64,000 nucleotides of DNA from the NCBI RefSeq assembly GCF_000175935.2, contig NC_014837.1, positions 2,790,001 to 2,854,000 on the forward strand. Reading direction: 5' to 3'. How positions within the stretch are numbered: the stretch's first letter is position 1; each line of letters starts with the position of its first letter. Positions 41,830-52,987 of the stretch are shown one piece after another. The notes below the pieces were generated by a model. The model worked only from the letters and a program-made list of their open reading frames with translations. It did no database searches and was not told the origin of the DNA. The translations under genes and the position numbers were made by a program. Source of the DNA: Pantoea sp. At-9b (GTDB lineage: Bacteria > Pseudomonadota > Gammaproteobacteria > Enterobacterales > Enterobacteriaceae).

Positions 41830-44007
41830 TTAACTTTTCGTTTCTTTGCCGTATTCGTAGTTGTAGTAGTCGTAACCATATCCGTAGGTATTCGACGCTT
41901 TACGTACTACGGCGTTGAGGATGACGCCTTTAATTTCGATACCGTTCTGGGCGAAGCGACGGTAGCTGACATCCAGCTCCTTGGTGGTGTTGGTTTCGAA
42001 ACGCGCCACCATCAGCGACGTGCCCGCCAGCTTACCGATAATGGAAGCATCGGTGACCGCCAGAATCGGTGGGGTATCGATCAGCACCAGGTCATAGTTC
42101 TTACCGGCCCACTCCAGCAGCTCGCCCATGCGACGGTGCATCAGCAGCTCAGACGGGTTCGGCGGCACCTGACCACGCGGCAGGAAGTCGAAGCCATACA
42201 CGCCTTTCTGAATCATGGCAGGTGAGAATTCGCTCTTACCTGACAACACGTTAGACAGACCGACTTTATTCTCCGCCCCCAGCAGTTCATGCGTATAACC
42301 ACGGCGCATATCACCATCGATAAACAACACGCGCTGACCAGCTTTTGACACCAGGGTTGCGAGGTTGGCACAGATAAAGGTTTTACCAATACCCGGGCTG
42401 GCACCGGTGATCATCAGAATGTTGTTCTTCGCTTCCATCATGGCGAAGTGCAGGCTGGTACGCAGGCTACGAATCGCTTCGATGGAGAGGTCAGTCGGAT
42501 TACCCAGCGCCAGCAGTGTGTTGTGCGGGTCGCTTTTCTCTTTGTGACCACGACGTGCCAGTGCTTCGGTGTCTTTTTTACGCTGCCAGTCCGACAGGGG
42601 GACACTGGCGTAGACATTCATGCCCAGCTCTTCCAGCTGTTCCGGGTTCTCGATACCGTGGTGGAACAGGGCTTTCAGCAGCACCAGACCGACCGACAAC
42701 ATCAGACCGACAATCAGGCTGGCGGCAATAATCAATAGCTTCTTCGGTGCCACAGGTGAAGCGGCCGTTTCAGCCTGGTCGATAATACGGACATCGCCGA
42801 CGGTACTGGCTTTACTGATCCCCAGCTCTTGCTGACGGTTCAGTAACTGCATGTAGATTTCTTGTCCGGCCTGCACGTCACGGGTCAGACGTAAAATCTC
42901 CTGTTGGGTTTGCGGCATCTGTGCAATTTTCTTGTTCAGATTGGCCTGCTCACCTTCCAGCGTTTTACGTTTTTCCAGCAGCGCACGGTAAGTCGGGTGA
43001 TCTTTGGTATACAGCTGTGACACTTCCGCTTCACGGAAGGTCAGCTCGTTGAGCTGGCTCTGCACGCTGACAGACGAGTCCAACGCCGATTTCGCTTCCA
43101 GCGACATATCAACCGATTCGTTTTCACGACGGTAAGCGTTCAACTTGTCTTCTGCCACATTCAGGCTGTCACGCACTTCTGGCAGCTGATTCTTGAGGAA
43201 ATCGAGACTCTTCGCCGCCTGCTCCGATTTGCGATCAACGTTCTGCAACAGATAGTTGTTCACAATCTGGTTCAGGACCCGGCTGGCCTGATCCTGATCT
43301 TCGTCCTGGTATTCCAGACCCAGCACGCCGGTGTCTTTCCCTTTGTCTGCAACCGTCAGGTTAGCCAGCACCGCTTTGATCGCCTGCAGATCGCTCAGCT
43401 TGGTGACATCAAAGCTGGTGCCGGTATCAGCCTCAATACCGCTTACCAACATGGTCACTTCACCGTGCTGCTCCAACTGCCCCACGCGGCCTTTAAACAG
43501 CTCATCGCCATTGCTGGTGACGGTGTAGGTCTGTGGGCTGGTCACTTCCAGCTGTACGGTGCGTTTCTCAATTGAACGCGGGATTTCCAGACGGGTAATG
43601 GCGATTTGCGCCGGTTTGTTGCCCATCAGGCGCGACAAGCCTTTACCAATAATCGGGAAATAGTTTTGCTGCACCACGGTATCCAGACCGAGGTCATTCA
43701 CCGTCTTACCCAGCACCATGCGAGATTCAAGAATCTGAATCTCCGTGTCAGAGGCCGGTGTTGACGGCAGGATGTCCTGGAGGTCATTCAATACCGAGTT
43801 GGTATTCTTTTGCTCGACCTGCACCATGGCATCGGCGCTGTAGATCGGTGTCGCGAACAGTGTGTAAAGGGTGCCCGCTAACATGAAGAAGGCGGTGACA
43901 GCGACAATGATCCAGCGATGGTCAATGAGCTGTCCCACAAGATGCGCCAGATCCCATCCATTCGAATCCTCTTTCGGCGCTGTCATAACCTTGTTTTTTA
44001 TATTCAT
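41830..44007 (-). CDS. amsA: Exopolysaccharide co-polymerase / BY-kinase (AmsA/Wzc)
   Basis: This 725-residue inner-membrane protein has a Wzz domain between two membrane helices (about 20-45 and 415-440) with coiled coil, then a cytoplasmic tyrosine autokinase. Walker A GASPGIGKT is at 535-543, Walker A' VLFIDGDMRR at 560-569 and Walker B LVLIDTPP at 640-647. A cluster of seven tyrosines (708-719) ends the protein, as in Wzc. The ATG at 44007 follows GGGAT; a TTG further upstream is rejected. It controls chain length and export. Confidence 0.94.
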   Translation of the reverse strand: MNIKNKVMTAPKEDSNGWDLAHLVGQLIDHRWIIVAVTAFFMLAGTLYTLFATPIYSADAMVQVEQKNTNSVLNDLQDILPSTPASDTEIQILESRMVLGKTVNDLGLDTVVQQNYFPIIGKGLSRLMGNKPAQIAITRLEIPRSIEKRTVQLEVTSPQTYTVTSNGDELFKGRVGQLEQHGEVTMLVSGIEADTGTSFDVTKLSDLQAIKAVLANLTVADKGKDTGVLGLEYQDEDQDQASRVLNQIVNNYLLQNVDRKSEQAAKSLDFLKNQLPEVRDSLNVAEDKLNAYRRENESVDMSLEAKSALDSSVSVQSQLNELTFREAEVSQLYTKDHPTYRALLEKRKTLEGEQANLNKKIAQMPQTQQEILRLTRDVQAGQEIYMQLLNRQQELGISKASTVGDVRIIDQAETAASPVAPKKLLIIAASLIVGLMLSVGLVLLKALFHHGIENPEQLEELGMNVYASVPLSDWQRKKDTEALARRGHKEKSDPHNTLLALGNPTDLSIEAIRSLRTSLHFAMMEAKNNILMITGASPGIGKTFICANLATLVSKAGQRVLFIDGDMRRGYTHELLGAENKVGLSNVLSGKSEFSPAMIQKGVYGFDFLPRGQVPPNPSELLMHRRMGELLEWAGKNYDLVLIDTPPILAVTDASIIGKLAGTSLMVARFETNTTKELDVSYRRFAQNGIEIKGVILNAVVRKASNTYGYGYDYYNYEYGKETKS

Positions 44008-44019
44008 GGATAATCCCAA

Positions 44020-44454
44020 CTATCGGCTTAATACGTTGACCCATTTCTGGGTAGCGTGTTCCAGTAACCCGTAAACCTCTTCAAAAGCCTCACGGCTTTT
44101 TTTGTACGGGTCCGCTATTTCCTGTTGGTTGAGCCAGTGCCCAAGCAGCATGGTTTTCCCGCGCGCGGCCGGATCGATGCGATTTACCTGTTCAACATGA
44201 CGTTTTTCCATCACCAGGATCAGGTCATAGTCCCGGCACATGTCGGCCGTTAACTGCTGAGCATGATGCCCCGCCAGGGAGAGGCCGTGTTTGGCGGCCA
44301 CATCGCTGGCGGTCTGGTCTGCCGGGGAGCCACGCAAGGCACCCAACCCGGCAGACGCGACCCTGGTTTCAGGTAAAGCGCGTTGGAACAATCGCTCCCC
44401 GGTTGGGGAGCGGCAAATGTTGCCGACACAGACGACTAACACGGACGTAATCAT
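44020..44454 (-). CDS. amsI: Low-molecular-weight protein-tyrosine phosphatase (AmsI/Wzb)
   Basis: This 144-residue enzyme dephosphorylates the Wzc tyrosine cluster. The P-loop C9-X5-R15 (CVGNICRS) and the general acid D115 in the DPYKKS motif are intact. It lies between wza and wzc in the same order as in E. coli and Erwinia. Confidence 0.95.
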   Translation of the reverse strand: MITSVLVVCVGNICRSPTGERLFQRALPETRVASAGLGALRGSPADQTASDVAAKHGLSLAGHHAQQLTADMCRDYDLILVMEKRHVEQVNRIDPAARGKTMLLGHWLNQQEIADPYKKSREAFEEVYGLLEHATQKWVNVLSR

Positions 44455-44463
44455 GGTTAAACC

Positions 44464-45603
44464 TTAGTCTGACCAGTTGCGGAAACGCAGTGCTGCGGAG
44501 CTGGCATCGTCGATACCCACAATGGTCGGTAACAGCGCGGAAATCACACGGTTCCAGCGGGTGAGCGGAGTGGAGGTGACATACACAATGTCATACGGCT
44601 CCAGTTGGAATTCGGTTCCCATCACCATCGATGCCGCATCTTTGGTATTCAACTGATAGATGTTGGCAATCTTGGTGCGGTTGGTGCCACGAATTGGACG
44701 AATAACAAACACGCCGGTAGCGTCTGCCGTGGTCTGATCCATACCCTGAGCATTGCCCAGTGCCTCGGCCAGCGTCATGCCGCTGCGGTCCATCTTCAGC
44801 GTGGTCTGCTGCTTCACTTCGCCCATCACGAAAATCTTCAGATCATCGTTACGCGGTACGTAGAGAATATCGCCCGGATACAACAAGTGGTTCTGACTCA
44901 GGTCGCCGTTTTGCATCAATGCCTGCAACGAAATACGCTGCTCGCGACCATTGTGGGTCAGTACCACGTTGCGCCAGTCGGCATCTGCGGTCAGGCCACC
45001 GGCGGCGTTGACGGCATCCAGTACGGTAAGCGGTACGTTGGTGATCGCTTGTTGACCTGAGGTCGTGACCGAGCCACTGATGTAGGTTTTTTGTGAGCGG
45101 AAGGCCGCGACATTCACATCCACCTGCGGGCTTTCAATGTACTGCGCCAGACGGCGTGCGATTTCCGCACGGATTTCGGTCACGGTTCGACCGGCGACGC
45201 GTACCTTGCCGATATACGGGTAGAAGATCGTACCGTCTGCCTGCACCCAGTTACCGGTGTCGCTGGCGCTACGATACTGACCGGCTGGCGTGGTCAATTC
45301 CGGGTGATCCCAGACGGTCACGTTAAGCACGTCGCCAATGCCGACACGGTATTCATAACCCTGAATTTCGTTCTGCAACATCGGGTTGGTTTGCGCAACC
45401 AGGGGTTTCGGCCGCATCTGCTCGACCAGACGCGGCGTTAAAGGAAAGACGTTAACGTATTTGTCGATGTCAAAATTGCTATCCTGTTGTTCAATGACAT
45501 CTTTTCCGCTAGTGGAAAGGCGCTGACCTGGTTCGATCGTGCACCCGGAGAGAATCGTCGCGGATACCAGTAACGGTATCATTTTAATTTTCATTGTAAT
45601 CAT
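44464..45603 (-). CDS. amsH: Outer-membrane polysaccharide export lipoprotein (AmsH/Wza)
   Basis: The roughly 379-residue protein has a lipoprotein signal ending in the lipobox ILSGC, followed by the polysaccharide export (PES) domain and SLBB domains typical of the Wza octameric channel. Two starts are possible: 45603 or 45594 ([10 protein letters not shown]), the latter resembling known AmsH signals. It exports the finished polymer through the outer membrane. Confidence 0.93.
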   Translation of the reverse strand: MITMKIKMIPLLVSATILSGCTIEPGQRLSTSGKDVIEQQDSNFDIDKYVNVFPLTPRLVEQMRPKPLVAQTNPMLQNEIQGYEYRVGIGDVLNVTVWDHPELTTPAGQYRSASDTGNWVQADGTIFYPYIGKVRVAGRTVTEIRAEIARRLAQYIESPQVDVNVAAFRSQKTYISGSVTTSGQQAITNVPLTVLDAVNAAGGLTADADWRNVVLTHNGREQRISLQALMQNGDLSQNHLLYPGDILYVPRNDDLKIFVMGEVKQQTTLKMDRSGMTLAEALGNAQGMDQTTADATGVFVIRPIRGTNRTKIANIYQLNTKDAASMVMGTEFQLEPYDIVYVTSTPLTRWNRVISALLPTIVGIDDASSAALRFRNWSD

Positions 45604-45756
45604 CTGGATCTTCGCTATCAGTTAATGATTGATAGAGGCGAAAACGCCGCTGTGTAAGCGTCTTACAAAACAAAGTCTGACGGGTTAAACACCGAAACTG
45701 TGGGTCATTATCATTTGCTCCCTATGCTTTCTGTTGTCACCCTGCCCTCGCGTCTA

Positions 45757-47190
45757 TCAATAGGCGCCATCGCGCTTGAGCACTACGCCAATGGTCTTAA
45801 ACAGAATCGCGATGTCATTCCAAAGCGACCAGTTTTTGACGTACCACGAATCGAAATAGACACGCGTTTCATAATCAACGTCGTTACGACCGCTGACCTG
45901 CCACAATCCCGTCATGCCTGGTTTCGCCATCAGGTAATAATCAACGTCACCGGCATAACGGCAGAGTTCATCTTCGATAACCGGACGCGGCCCCACCAGG
46001 CTCATATCGCCACGGACCACGTTCCACAGCTGCGGTAATTCATCCAGGCTGGTTTTGCGGATAAAGTGACCGACTTTGGTAATACGCGGGTCATTTTTCA
46101 GTTTGAAATCTTTATCCCACTCAGCGCGTGCCACTGGATCAGTGCGTAATACTTCTTCCAGCACCTCTTTGGAATTAATCACCATCGAGCGGAATTTCAG
46201 ACATTTGAATTTGCGACCATTAAAACCAACACGTTCATGACCGTAAATCGGGTTGCCACCGTCACGTCCGACAAGGAAACCCAACACCAGCAAAGCCGGT
46301 GACAGCGCAATAATGATGCTGAGCGCACCGACGATATCGAACGCGCGCTTCAGGCAGCGTGAAGTCCGTTTCGCCAGGTTGTTGTTAACCCGTAAAATCA
46401 TCACTTCGTGGCTGAAGATATACGCCATATCGGTGCCGTAGAGCGGAACGCCACGTAAGGTCGGGATGACCGATACCGAGCGACAGTTGTGCATAGCCAG
46501 CGTCTTCAGCCAGTTATCGCGGTACTGGCTCTGCTCAAACTCAACCGCGACAATAAACTGCGTTTCATTGTTGGTGAGCTGCCAGAGCTCTTGCTCACTG
46601 CGCAGTACCGGCACACCTTCAAGGCTGGCTTGCGGACAGCTACCATCGACATCGAAAAAGGCAATAACATCAAATCCCATCACCTCTTCGCTTTGCAGCG
46701 CTTGCCAGGCTTCCACGGCATTCTTGCTGCTGCCGATGATGATGGTCTGCTTTTTCCACATGCCAAAACGGTTCAGTACGCGTTTTGCCATGGCGCGTCC
46801 CAGCGGAATCAGTATTAACGCCAGCAACCAGGTCAGTACCCAGACAAAACGCGACATCTGCCACTGTGACAAGGCGGTAATGGACAAATCGATGACAGAG
46901 AAAATAAGAATGGTACGAAAGATCTCTTTCAGCTCGAACCAAAAAGGTTTGCGATAGGTGAAATGACGCAGCCGCACCCAGAACCAGCCAACACAAATAA
47001 TCGACAGACAGAGGTGCGTGGCGATTTTTAAATTGAGGTCTTTTTCAGAAATATCTGCCAGTGGGGAATTCGTGAGCGAATTAATGAGCGCCAGAGCAAT
47101 AAACAACGCCGCGTTGAAACAAATTAAATCCGAGCACGCCAGTAAAATTTTAGTGAGAAGACTTTTATAGGTAAATTCGTTATCGCGCAT
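45757..47190 (-). CDS. amsG: Undecaprenyl-phosphate sugar phosphotransferase (AmsG/WceG)
   Basis: This 477-residue polyprenyl-phosphate hexose-1-phosphate transferase starts the repeat unit on undecaprenyl phosphate. The N-terminal part has several membrane helices and a CoA-binding-like domain. The C-terminal catalytic domain (about 290-477) shows [29 protein letters not shown] and [15 protein letters not shown]. In Erwinia the sugar is galactose. It is first in its operon, behind a long leader. Confidence 0.93.
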   Translation of the reverse strand: MRDNEFTYKSLLTKILLACSDLICFNAALFIALALINSLTNSPLADISEKDLNLKIATHLCLSIICVGWFWVRLRHFTYRKPFWFELKEIFRTILIFSVIDLSITALSQWQMSRFVWVLTWLLALILIPLGRAMAKRVLNRFGMWKKQTIIIGSSKNAVEAWQALQSEEVMGFDVIAFFDVDGSCPQASLEGVPVLRSEQELWQLTNNETQFIVAVEFEQSQYRDNWLKTLAMHNCRSVSVIPTLRGVPLYGTDMAYIFSHEVMILRVNNNLAKRTSRCLKRAFDIVGALSIIIALSPALLVLGFLVGRDGGNPIYGHERVGFNGRKFKCLKFRSMVINSKEVLEEVLRTDPVARAEWDKDFKLKNDPRITKVGHFIRKTSLDELPQLWNVVRGDMSLVGPRPVIEDELCRYAGDVDYYLMAKPGMTGLWQVSGRNDVDYETRVYFDSWYVKNWSLWNDIAILFKTIGVVLKRDGAY

Positions 47191-47680
47191 AATTAACTCT
47201 TTATTTTATTTCCCTAATCCTTAACGCCTCAACCCTGTGTAATAAACGAGCGATATTGAAACTGGCTTAGAACAGGCTATCTGCAGGGGAATCTTCGGTG
47301 TTTATGTCAATCTTCTTACCTGCCCTGCAAGAAAATTGTGATAAATACCAACAGATTAGTCTGACTTCCTTCAACATATTTTCCGACCAGACTCCCGGTT
47401 TAAAAAGCACTTCGGACACGCTACCGCCCTTGGCTGTCGCTGCCAATACCGCTCTGGTTGCCCTAATTTCCTGTTTGTGGTTACCGGTTTGCCATGACAA
47501 TAACTGGCCTTAACCGGGACACGATCACAATTCTCAACATTAAGAAGCTAAACAAGACGCTATTAACAACATAAGCGCAGACATTTACTAACACGTTGCT
47601 ATACTAGTTATTACTGGCTTGTTTACAAGTAGACCCCGTGTTCCCTGCTCTATTTTAGGAAAAAGACTACCAGTCATTAG
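47191..47680 (-). promoter_or_regulatory. Promoter and long leader of the ams/wce operon
   Basis: No gene is seen here. On the minus strand a probable promoter TTGTAA (47623-47628) lies 16 bases upstream of TAGTAT (47601-47606). About 28 bases further upstream, TAGTCTTTTTCCTA (47656-47669) has a perfect right half of an RcsAB box (consensus TAAGAATATTCCTA), but a poor left half. The resulting leader is about 400 bases and contains the ops element. Confidence 0.55.
47417..47465 (-). promoter_or_regulatory. JUMPstart with ops element (RfaH recruitment), ams operon
   Basis: The minus strand reads GGGCGGTAGCGTG with the exact ops core at 47417-47428, preceded by a degenerate JUMPstart (CAGAGCGGTATTGGCAGC). 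It lies about 230 bases before amsG. RfaH recruitment here would parallel that at the O-antigen operon. Confidence 0.9.
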
Positions 47681-47913
47681 TATTGATGCCATCCCTTTCA
47701 GGCCATTCCCACCTAAAATTCAGAAAAGTTCGATATTCAAATTCTGAGCTATTCGCATTAAAAACGAACGCTGTCATGCGCCAGAAACAATTAATCGCAG
47801 CAAATTCAGGTGTGGCGTGTTTATCCATACATTCAACTTATCCGTCAAAAAACCCCATTCGGATTATTCCTTATTACGCGGCAGCCCCCTGTAACACAAC
47901 AACGTCTGGGTAT

Positions 47914-47942
47914 TTGTTCCCCCTGCGGGGATTAACTATGAT
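47914..47942 (+). promoter_or_regulatory. Probable yegH promoter
   Basis: TTGTTC (47914-47919) and TATGAT (47937-47942) are separated by 17 bases; the spacer contains a CCCC-TGC-GGGG inverted repeat. The distance to the yegH ATG is 39 bases. The stretch 47680-47913 upstream shows nothing recognisable. Confidence 0.55.
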
Positions 47943-47981
47943 AAGACTAAGCTCATTCTCAGACATTCAGGTGATGAAAGC

Positions 47982-49556
47982 ATGTTGGAGTGGATCGCTG
48001 ATCCCTCGCTCTGGGCAGGATTAGTCACGCTAATCGTTCTTGAGCTGGTTCTTGGCATTGATAACCTGGTTTTCATTGCCATTCTGGTGGAAAAATTACC
48101 GCCGGTGGTGCGCGATCGCGCGCGCGTGATTGGCCTGCTGCTGGCGTTGTTGTTACGCCTGGTCCTGCTGGCATCGCTTTCGTGGTTGGTTACCCTGACA
48201 CAGCCGCTGTTTACCCTGTGGCAACACAACTTCAGCGCCCGCGATTTATTACTGTTCGCCGGAGGGGTGTTTCTTCTTTATAAAGCCACCACCGAACTGA
48301 ATGACCGCCTTGAGGGGAGTGACGAGGACAACGGTCAAACTAAAAATGGCGCTAAATTCTGGCCGGTGGTCGCGCAAATTGTGGTGCTGGACGCCATCTT
48401 CTCGCTGGATGCGGTGATTACCGCCGTGGGCATGGTGAATGAATTGCCGGTGATGATGACGGCGGTGACCATCGCTATCCTGCTAATGCTTATGGCCAGC
48501 AAAGCGCTCACCCGCTTCGTCAATAGCCATCCCACCATTGTGATTCTGTGCCTCAGTTTTCTGCTGATGATTGGTTTTAGCCTGGTCGCTGAGGGACTCG
48601 GCTTTATCATTCCGAAAGGCTACCTGTATGCCGCCATTGGCTTCTCCATTCTGATTGAGATGTTCAACCAGCTGGCGATGTTCAATCGTCGTCGTTTCCT
48701 CTCCGCAGGCCGCCCGTTACGCCAGCGCACCGCCGAAGCCGTACTGCGTATTCTGCGCGGCGAGGCACAACGAGCGGAACTGGATGCCGATACCGCCTCA
48801 TTGCTCAGCGACAGCGAGGAAGGCGCGCTATTTAACCGTCAGGAGCGACGCATGATCGCCCGCGTGCTGGGGCTGGGACAGCGCCAAATCAGCAGCATCA
48901 TGACCTCACGTCACGATATCGAGCATATTGATCTGACGGAAGATCCCGTGGAAATCATGGCCAAGCTCGACCGCAATCAACACACGCGTATTCTGATTAC
49001 CGAAAAAGGCAACGAACCCCTCGGCGTCGTTCACGTGATTGATTTAATGCATCAGTCGCTGCATGAAAAATCGCTGGATTTACGTTCATTGATTCGCCAG
49101 CCGCTGGTTTTTCCCGAACGCGTCACGTTATTGCAGGCGCTGGAGCAATTCCGTCAGGCGCGTACCCATTTTGCCTTTGTAGTGGATGAATTTGGCTCCG
49201 TAGAGGGGGTCGTCACCCTCAGCGATGTGATGGAAACCATTGCTGGCAATCTGCCTAATGAAGGGGAAGAGATTGATCCCCGCTACGACATCCAACCCGG
49301 TCCACAAGGCGGCTGGATTGCCAACGGGCATATGCCGCTGGAAGATTTAGCGGTCTATGTCAGGCTGCCGTTGGATGAGAAGCGCAGTTATCACACCCTG
49401 GCGGGATTGCTGATGGATAGCCTGCAACATGTGCCACAGGAAGGTGAGGAGCTACAGGTAGGGGATTATTTGCTGCGCACGCTGCGGGTGGAAAATCACC
49501 GCGTACAGAAGGTCGAGATTGTACCGGTAGACAGCATCGGCGATCCCCTTGCGTAG
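47982..49556 (+). CDS. yegH: TerC/CBS/CorC-domain inner-membrane protein YegH
   Basis: The 524-residue protein joins a TerC-like domain with about seven membrane segments (1-240; [12 protein letters not shown] and [18 protein letters not shown]) to a CBS pair (about 300-425) and a CorC/HlyC domain (about 435-515). The family is linked to metal-ion handling, but the transported ion is not known. E. coli yegH likewise adjoins wza and asmA. Its stop codon TAG lies inside a REP-like repeat. Confidence 0.9.
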   Translation: MLEWIADPSLWAGLVTLIVLELVLGIDNLVFIAILVEKLPPVVRDRARVIGLLLALLLRLVLLASLSWLVTLTQPLFTLWQHNFSARDLLLFAGGVFLLYKATTELNDRLEGSDEDNGQTKNGAKFWPVVAQIVVLDAIFSLDAVITAVGMVNELPVMMTAVTIAILLMLMASKALTRFVNSHPTIVILCLSFLLMIGFSLVAEGLGFIIPKGYLYAAIGFSILIEMFNQLAMFNRRRFLSAGRPLRQRTAEAVLRILRGEAQRAELDADTASLLSDSEEGALFNRQERRMIARVLGLGQRQISSIMTSRHDIEHIDLTEDPVEIMAKLDRNQHTRILITEKGNEPLGVVHVIDLMHQSLHEKSLDLRSLIRQPLVFPERVTLLQALEQFRQARTHFAFVVDEFGSVEGVVTLSDVMETIAGNLPNEGEEIDPRYDIQPGPQGGWIANGHMPLEDLAVYVRLPLDEKRSYHTLAGLLMDSLQHVPQEGEELQVGDYLLRTLRVENHRVQKVEIVPVDSIGDPLA

Positions 49557-49613
49557 CGGCGCGTTTTATCGCGCGCCTTTTACGAAAAACAGCGCGATAA
49601 ATCGCGCCGCTAC
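49553..49613. repeat. REP/BIME-like palindromic pair overlapping the yegH stop
   Basis: GTAGCGGCGCG (49553-49563) and CGCGCCGCTAC (49603-49613) are inverted arms, with inner GCGCGATAAATCGCGC on the right. The yegH stop codon is the TAG at 49554-49556. It fills the gap between the convergent yegH and asmA. Confidence 0.85.
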
Positions 49614-49622
49614 GTTGGTCAA

Positions 49623-51422
49623 TTAGGGTTTCTGTTGTGACGGCTGCTGCCGATCCAGCCACTGATCCAGTCGGCTCTTGGCCTCATTTTGCAACTGCTG
49701 ACGTAGTACCTGATCCACCGGCAATGAATACTGCAAATTATCCCAGCGCCCGTACATACGTAACGGGATGGTCTGCTCATTCATCACCGCCGCCAACTTC
49801 TCATCCCCTTTCCAGCCACGCAGCATCATATTGATGGTCACGTCCAGTTGCCGGGTCAGCATATTAATATTCCCCTGGCTCTGCACCGCCAGGTGATTGC
49901 TGCCGCCCTGCAAATCAGGCAGCGAGATCACACCTTTATTCAGGCTGATACGGCCGCTTAATTGCTGGATGCTCTGGTCCTCACTCGCATCGTTGCTGAC
50001 CCGATTGCTGACGCGCGCCACCGCGCGGCTGACCATCTGTTGTAGATTAAGTTGCGCCAGTTGCAGGTTGTTGGCCGTCAACTCTGCACTCCCCTGCCAC
50101 TTCTGCTTAGCATCATCGATGCTTAAACCGCTGCCGCTCACATCCCCCTGCAACGATACTGTTCCCTGGATCGCCTCGGGCAGTTCGAACGCTTTCAACA
50201 AGGGTGCAATCGCCACCTGGCGCAGTTCCGGTTGGAGCGTCACCGTGGTGATCGGATGACGGATATCGACTGAACCCGGAATGGAAAACTCGCCCTCGCC
50301 CAACTTGCCCTGGAGCTGGCTCAGCGTCATTAATCCTTCCTGATTACTGGCCGTCAGTTGCAGGTCATTGAGCGTCAGGCCACGCCATACCGCCTGATCC
50401 GCTGTCAGGTTGAGGGTCAAATCCATCATCGTCAGCGGAGAGTCGCTATTATCCCGTTCACGCGGTTCCGCAATCACCGGGGTACGTATCACGCTGGCAT
50501 GTTGCGGAGCACTGCTGTCACTGACTGGCGCGCTCGCCATCAGGTTATCGAGGTTAAGCGCCGCCGCATGCAGTTTCAAATTGAGCTGTTGTGGCAGCAG
50601 CAAACTCCCTTCCGCGCTACCATCCAGCGCGCTGTCGTTGGCGCTCAGTTGCAGTTTGTTTAACGCAAATTGCTGACGGTCATTGTTCCACTCGCCATCG
50701 CCACTTAATGTGCCTTTGATACCCTGCGTCGGCAGATTCGCACCGTCGAGGGTATAATCCAGCGCATCAATACGGCCATTGAGACGGTGCGGATACTGCG
50801 CCGCATCAAGCTGCCCCTTCAGACTGACCGTGAGATTACGCTGATTGCGTGAAATGCGCGTGCTGAGATCGATGCTGGCCTGTTTACTGGCATCCTGATT
50901 CAGACTGAGGTTGAGATCGCGAAAGTTGTACTCGTCGCCCCCCTGCTGTTGCCAGATGAGCAGGCTGTCAGCAAGCCGCAGCTTACCGATATCGAAAGAC
51001 CAGCCATTGCTGCTGGCCGTCGGTTCGGCATCACGTGGCCCCACCGGCGATCCACTGGGTTTCTGCGCATCACTCTCCGGGGTGACGCGAATGATGGCGT
51101 TCTTCAGCATCACCTGACTGACGCTGAGTTGGTGAGAAAGTAACGGCCAGAGATTGACGTCGAGACGCATATTCTCTGCGGTTATCACCGGCTGGCTGGC
51201 ACCCGGCGCGGTCAGGCTCATGCGGCCAGCGAGAATGCTGAGTTGCGGCCACACATGCCAACGCAAATCACCGTTAACCTGAAGCCGATAACCACTGCGT
51301 TGTTCCACCTGTTGTACCATATAGGTACGAAAGTCGTTGGGATTCACCAGTAACACCAGTGCGGTCATTCCCGCGACGACCACCACTAACAGGATGGCCA
51401 GCGTGGTTATCAATCTTCTCAT
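49623..51422 (-). CDS. asmA: AsmA-family outer-membrane assembly/lipid-transport protein
   Basis: The 599-residue protein has an N-terminal membrane anchor (about 5-27), a chorein-like AsmA N-terminal region and a C-terminal AsmA_2-like region (VQSQGNINMLTRQLDVTINM). AsmA-like proteins bridge the periplasm and help lipid homeostasis of the outer membrane. It is slightly shorter than E. coli AsmA (617). Lies 21 bases after dcd in the same direction. Confidence 0.92.
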   Translation of the reverse strand: MRRLITTLAILLVVVVAGMTALVLLVNPNDFRTYMVQQVEQRSGYRLQVNGDLRWHVWPQLSILAGRMSLTAPGASQPVITAENMRLDVNLWPLLSHQLSVSQVMLKNAIIRVTPESDAQKPSGSPVGPRDAEPTASSNGWSFDIGKLRLADSLLIWQQQGGDEYNFRDLNLSLNQDASKQASIDLSTRISRNQRNLTVSLKGQLDAAQYPHRLNGRIDALDYTLDGANLPTQGIKGTLSGDGEWNNDRQQFALNKLQLSANDSALDGSAEGSLLLPQQLNLKLHAAALNLDNLMASAPVSDSSAPQHASVIRTPVIAEPRERDNSDSPLTMMDLTLNLTADQAVWRGLTLNDLQLTASNQEGLMTLSQLQGKLGEGEFSIPGSVDIRHPITTVTLQPELRQVAIAPLLKAFELPEAIQGTVSLQGDVSGSGLSIDDAKQKWQGSAELTANNLQLAQLNLQQMVSRAVARVSNRVSNDASEDQSIQQLSGRISLNKGVISLPDLQGGSNHLAVQSQGNINMLTRQLDVTINMMLRGWKGDEKLAAVMNEQTIPLRMYGRWDNLQYSLPVDQVLRQQLQNEAKSRLDQWLDRQQPSQQKP

Positions 51423-51443
51423 TACATCCTCAAAGTTTGACGA

Positions 51444-52025
51444 TCAATCTTTGTCGATACGGCTGGCATCAGCACCCTGCTGACCACGATATTTCGCATC
51501 TTCACGGCGGTTGTACGGACGCGCTGCCGGGCCGGAGAGCGGTTCAAAGCTCAATGCCCCAATCAGCATACCGGGACGCAGCGCCAGTGGCAGCTTACCG
51601 GAGTTGTAAAACTCCAGCACAATACGCCCCTGCCAGCCCGGGTCAATACGGTGTGCGGTCACATGCACCATCAAGCCCAAACGCGCCAGTGATGAACGTC
51701 CATCCAGCCAGCCGACAAGATCATCCGGTAAGGTCACCGACTCCAGCGTGACCGCCAGGGCCAGTTCGCCCGGATGCAGGAAGAAGGCTTCCCCTTCCGG
51801 TAACACAATTTCATCGCTCATCACGCGGTCCAGCGCAGCACTGACTTCATGCTTGGGACCACTTAAATCGATAAATGCAGCGGTGTGTCCACGAAACGTG
51901 CGGAACTGATTGCCCAGGCGCACATCCACGGTGGCCCCATTAATACGCTCAACCGGGGGACGCGGCGAGATCGCCAGCTTACCGCTGTCCAGCCAGGTTT
52001 CTATATCGCGATCGCATAATCTCAT
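51444..52025 (-). CDS. dcd: dCTP deaminase
   Basis: This 193-residue trimeric enzyme converts dCTP to dUTP, the main source of dTMP in enterobacteria. The catalytic E138 is in [15 protein letters not shown], and SSLARLGL (111-118) contacts the phosphates. Same length as E. coli Dcd. Confidence 0.97.
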   Translation of the reverse strand: MRLCDRDIETWLDSGKLAISPRPPVERINGATVDVRLGNQFRTFRGHTAAFIDLSGPKHEVSAALDRVMSDEIVLPEGEAFFLHPGELALAVTLESVTLPDDLVGWLDGRSSLARLGLMVHVTAHRIDPGWQGRIVLEFYNSGKLPLALRPGMLIGALSFEPLSGPAARPYNRREDAKYRGQQGADASRIDKD

Positions 52026-52108
52026 CGCTGTGACTCCATGATTTAAGTGTAGCGAAAGGTTGCCGCTGTTGTGACAACCTCAGCCGCGCACGTCCATCCG
52101 GACGCGGT

Positions 52109-52750
52109 TTATTCGAAGAACTGGTTAATTTTTGCCTTGAGGATATCAATAGCAATGCGGTTTTTCCCGCCGCGCGGCACAATAATGTCGGCGTATTGCT
52201 TGGAAGGCTCGATAAATTGCAGAAACATCGGACGTACCGTCTTCTGATACTGGCTCATCACCGAATCCATCGAACGACCACGCTCGTTTACATCACGCTT
52301 CATACGACGCATCAGGCAGATATCCAGCGGGGTATCGACAAAGATGGAGAAATTCATCTCCTGACGCAAGCGCGCATCGGTGAGTAACAAAATCCCTTCC
52401 AGAATGATCACTTTCTTGGGCTTCAGATGGATACATTCGGTGGTACGGGTGTGTTCAACATAGCTATAAACCGGCAGATCGATGTCTTGTCCCGCCTTCA
52501 GCGCCTGCAAATGTTGCAGCAACAGGTCATGATCCATCGCGCTGGGATGGTCATAATTGGTTTTTACCCTCTCTTCCATGGTGAGGTGACTTTGATCTTT
52601 GTAGTAGGCATCTTCCGGGATCACCCCGATATGCTCGTCACCGACCTGGTCACGGATTTCACGATAGAGCGTGCTGGCGATAAGACTTTTTCCGGATGCG
52701 GATGCACCTGCAATGCCAACGATCACGCACTGATGAGACTTGTCAGTCAT
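52109..52750 (-). CDS. udk: Uridine/cytidine kinase
   Basis: The 213-residue P-loop kinase (GASASGKS, 15-22) phosphorylates uridine and cytidine with GTP or ATP in pyrimidine salvage. It shows the [15 protein letters not shown] and EGILLL substrate-site stretches of the family. Order asmA-dcd-udk matches E. coli. Confidence 0.97.
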   Translation of the reverse strand: MTDKSHQCVIVGIAGASASGKSLIASTLYREIRDQVGDEHIGVIPEDAYYKDQSHLTMEERVKTNYDHPSAMDHDLLLQHLQALKAGQDIDLPVYSYVEHTRTTECIHLKPKKVIILEGILLLTDARLRQEMNFSIFVDTPLDICLMRRMKRDVNERGRSMDSVMSQYQKTVRPMFLQFIEPSKQYADIIVPRGGKNRIAIDILKAKINQFFE

Positions 52751-52987
52751 ACTTTTTTAAGACCTGATAACTGGAGCCTGTTGAAGCACATGCTTCGACC
52801 GGCCGATAATGAGAGGGTTTGGTTGGCGGCAATTATAGGGATTTCACCGGTTTGATGCCAGAGAAAAGCAGCCGACGCCTTTTCAGATTATCCCCTTTTG
52901 CAGCGGGACAGTTAATGGATACACTGTATTCTGCCGACTCTGTATCCAGGGTTGTGCCTGTTTGATCGCCATCCCGCAAGGAGAAGT

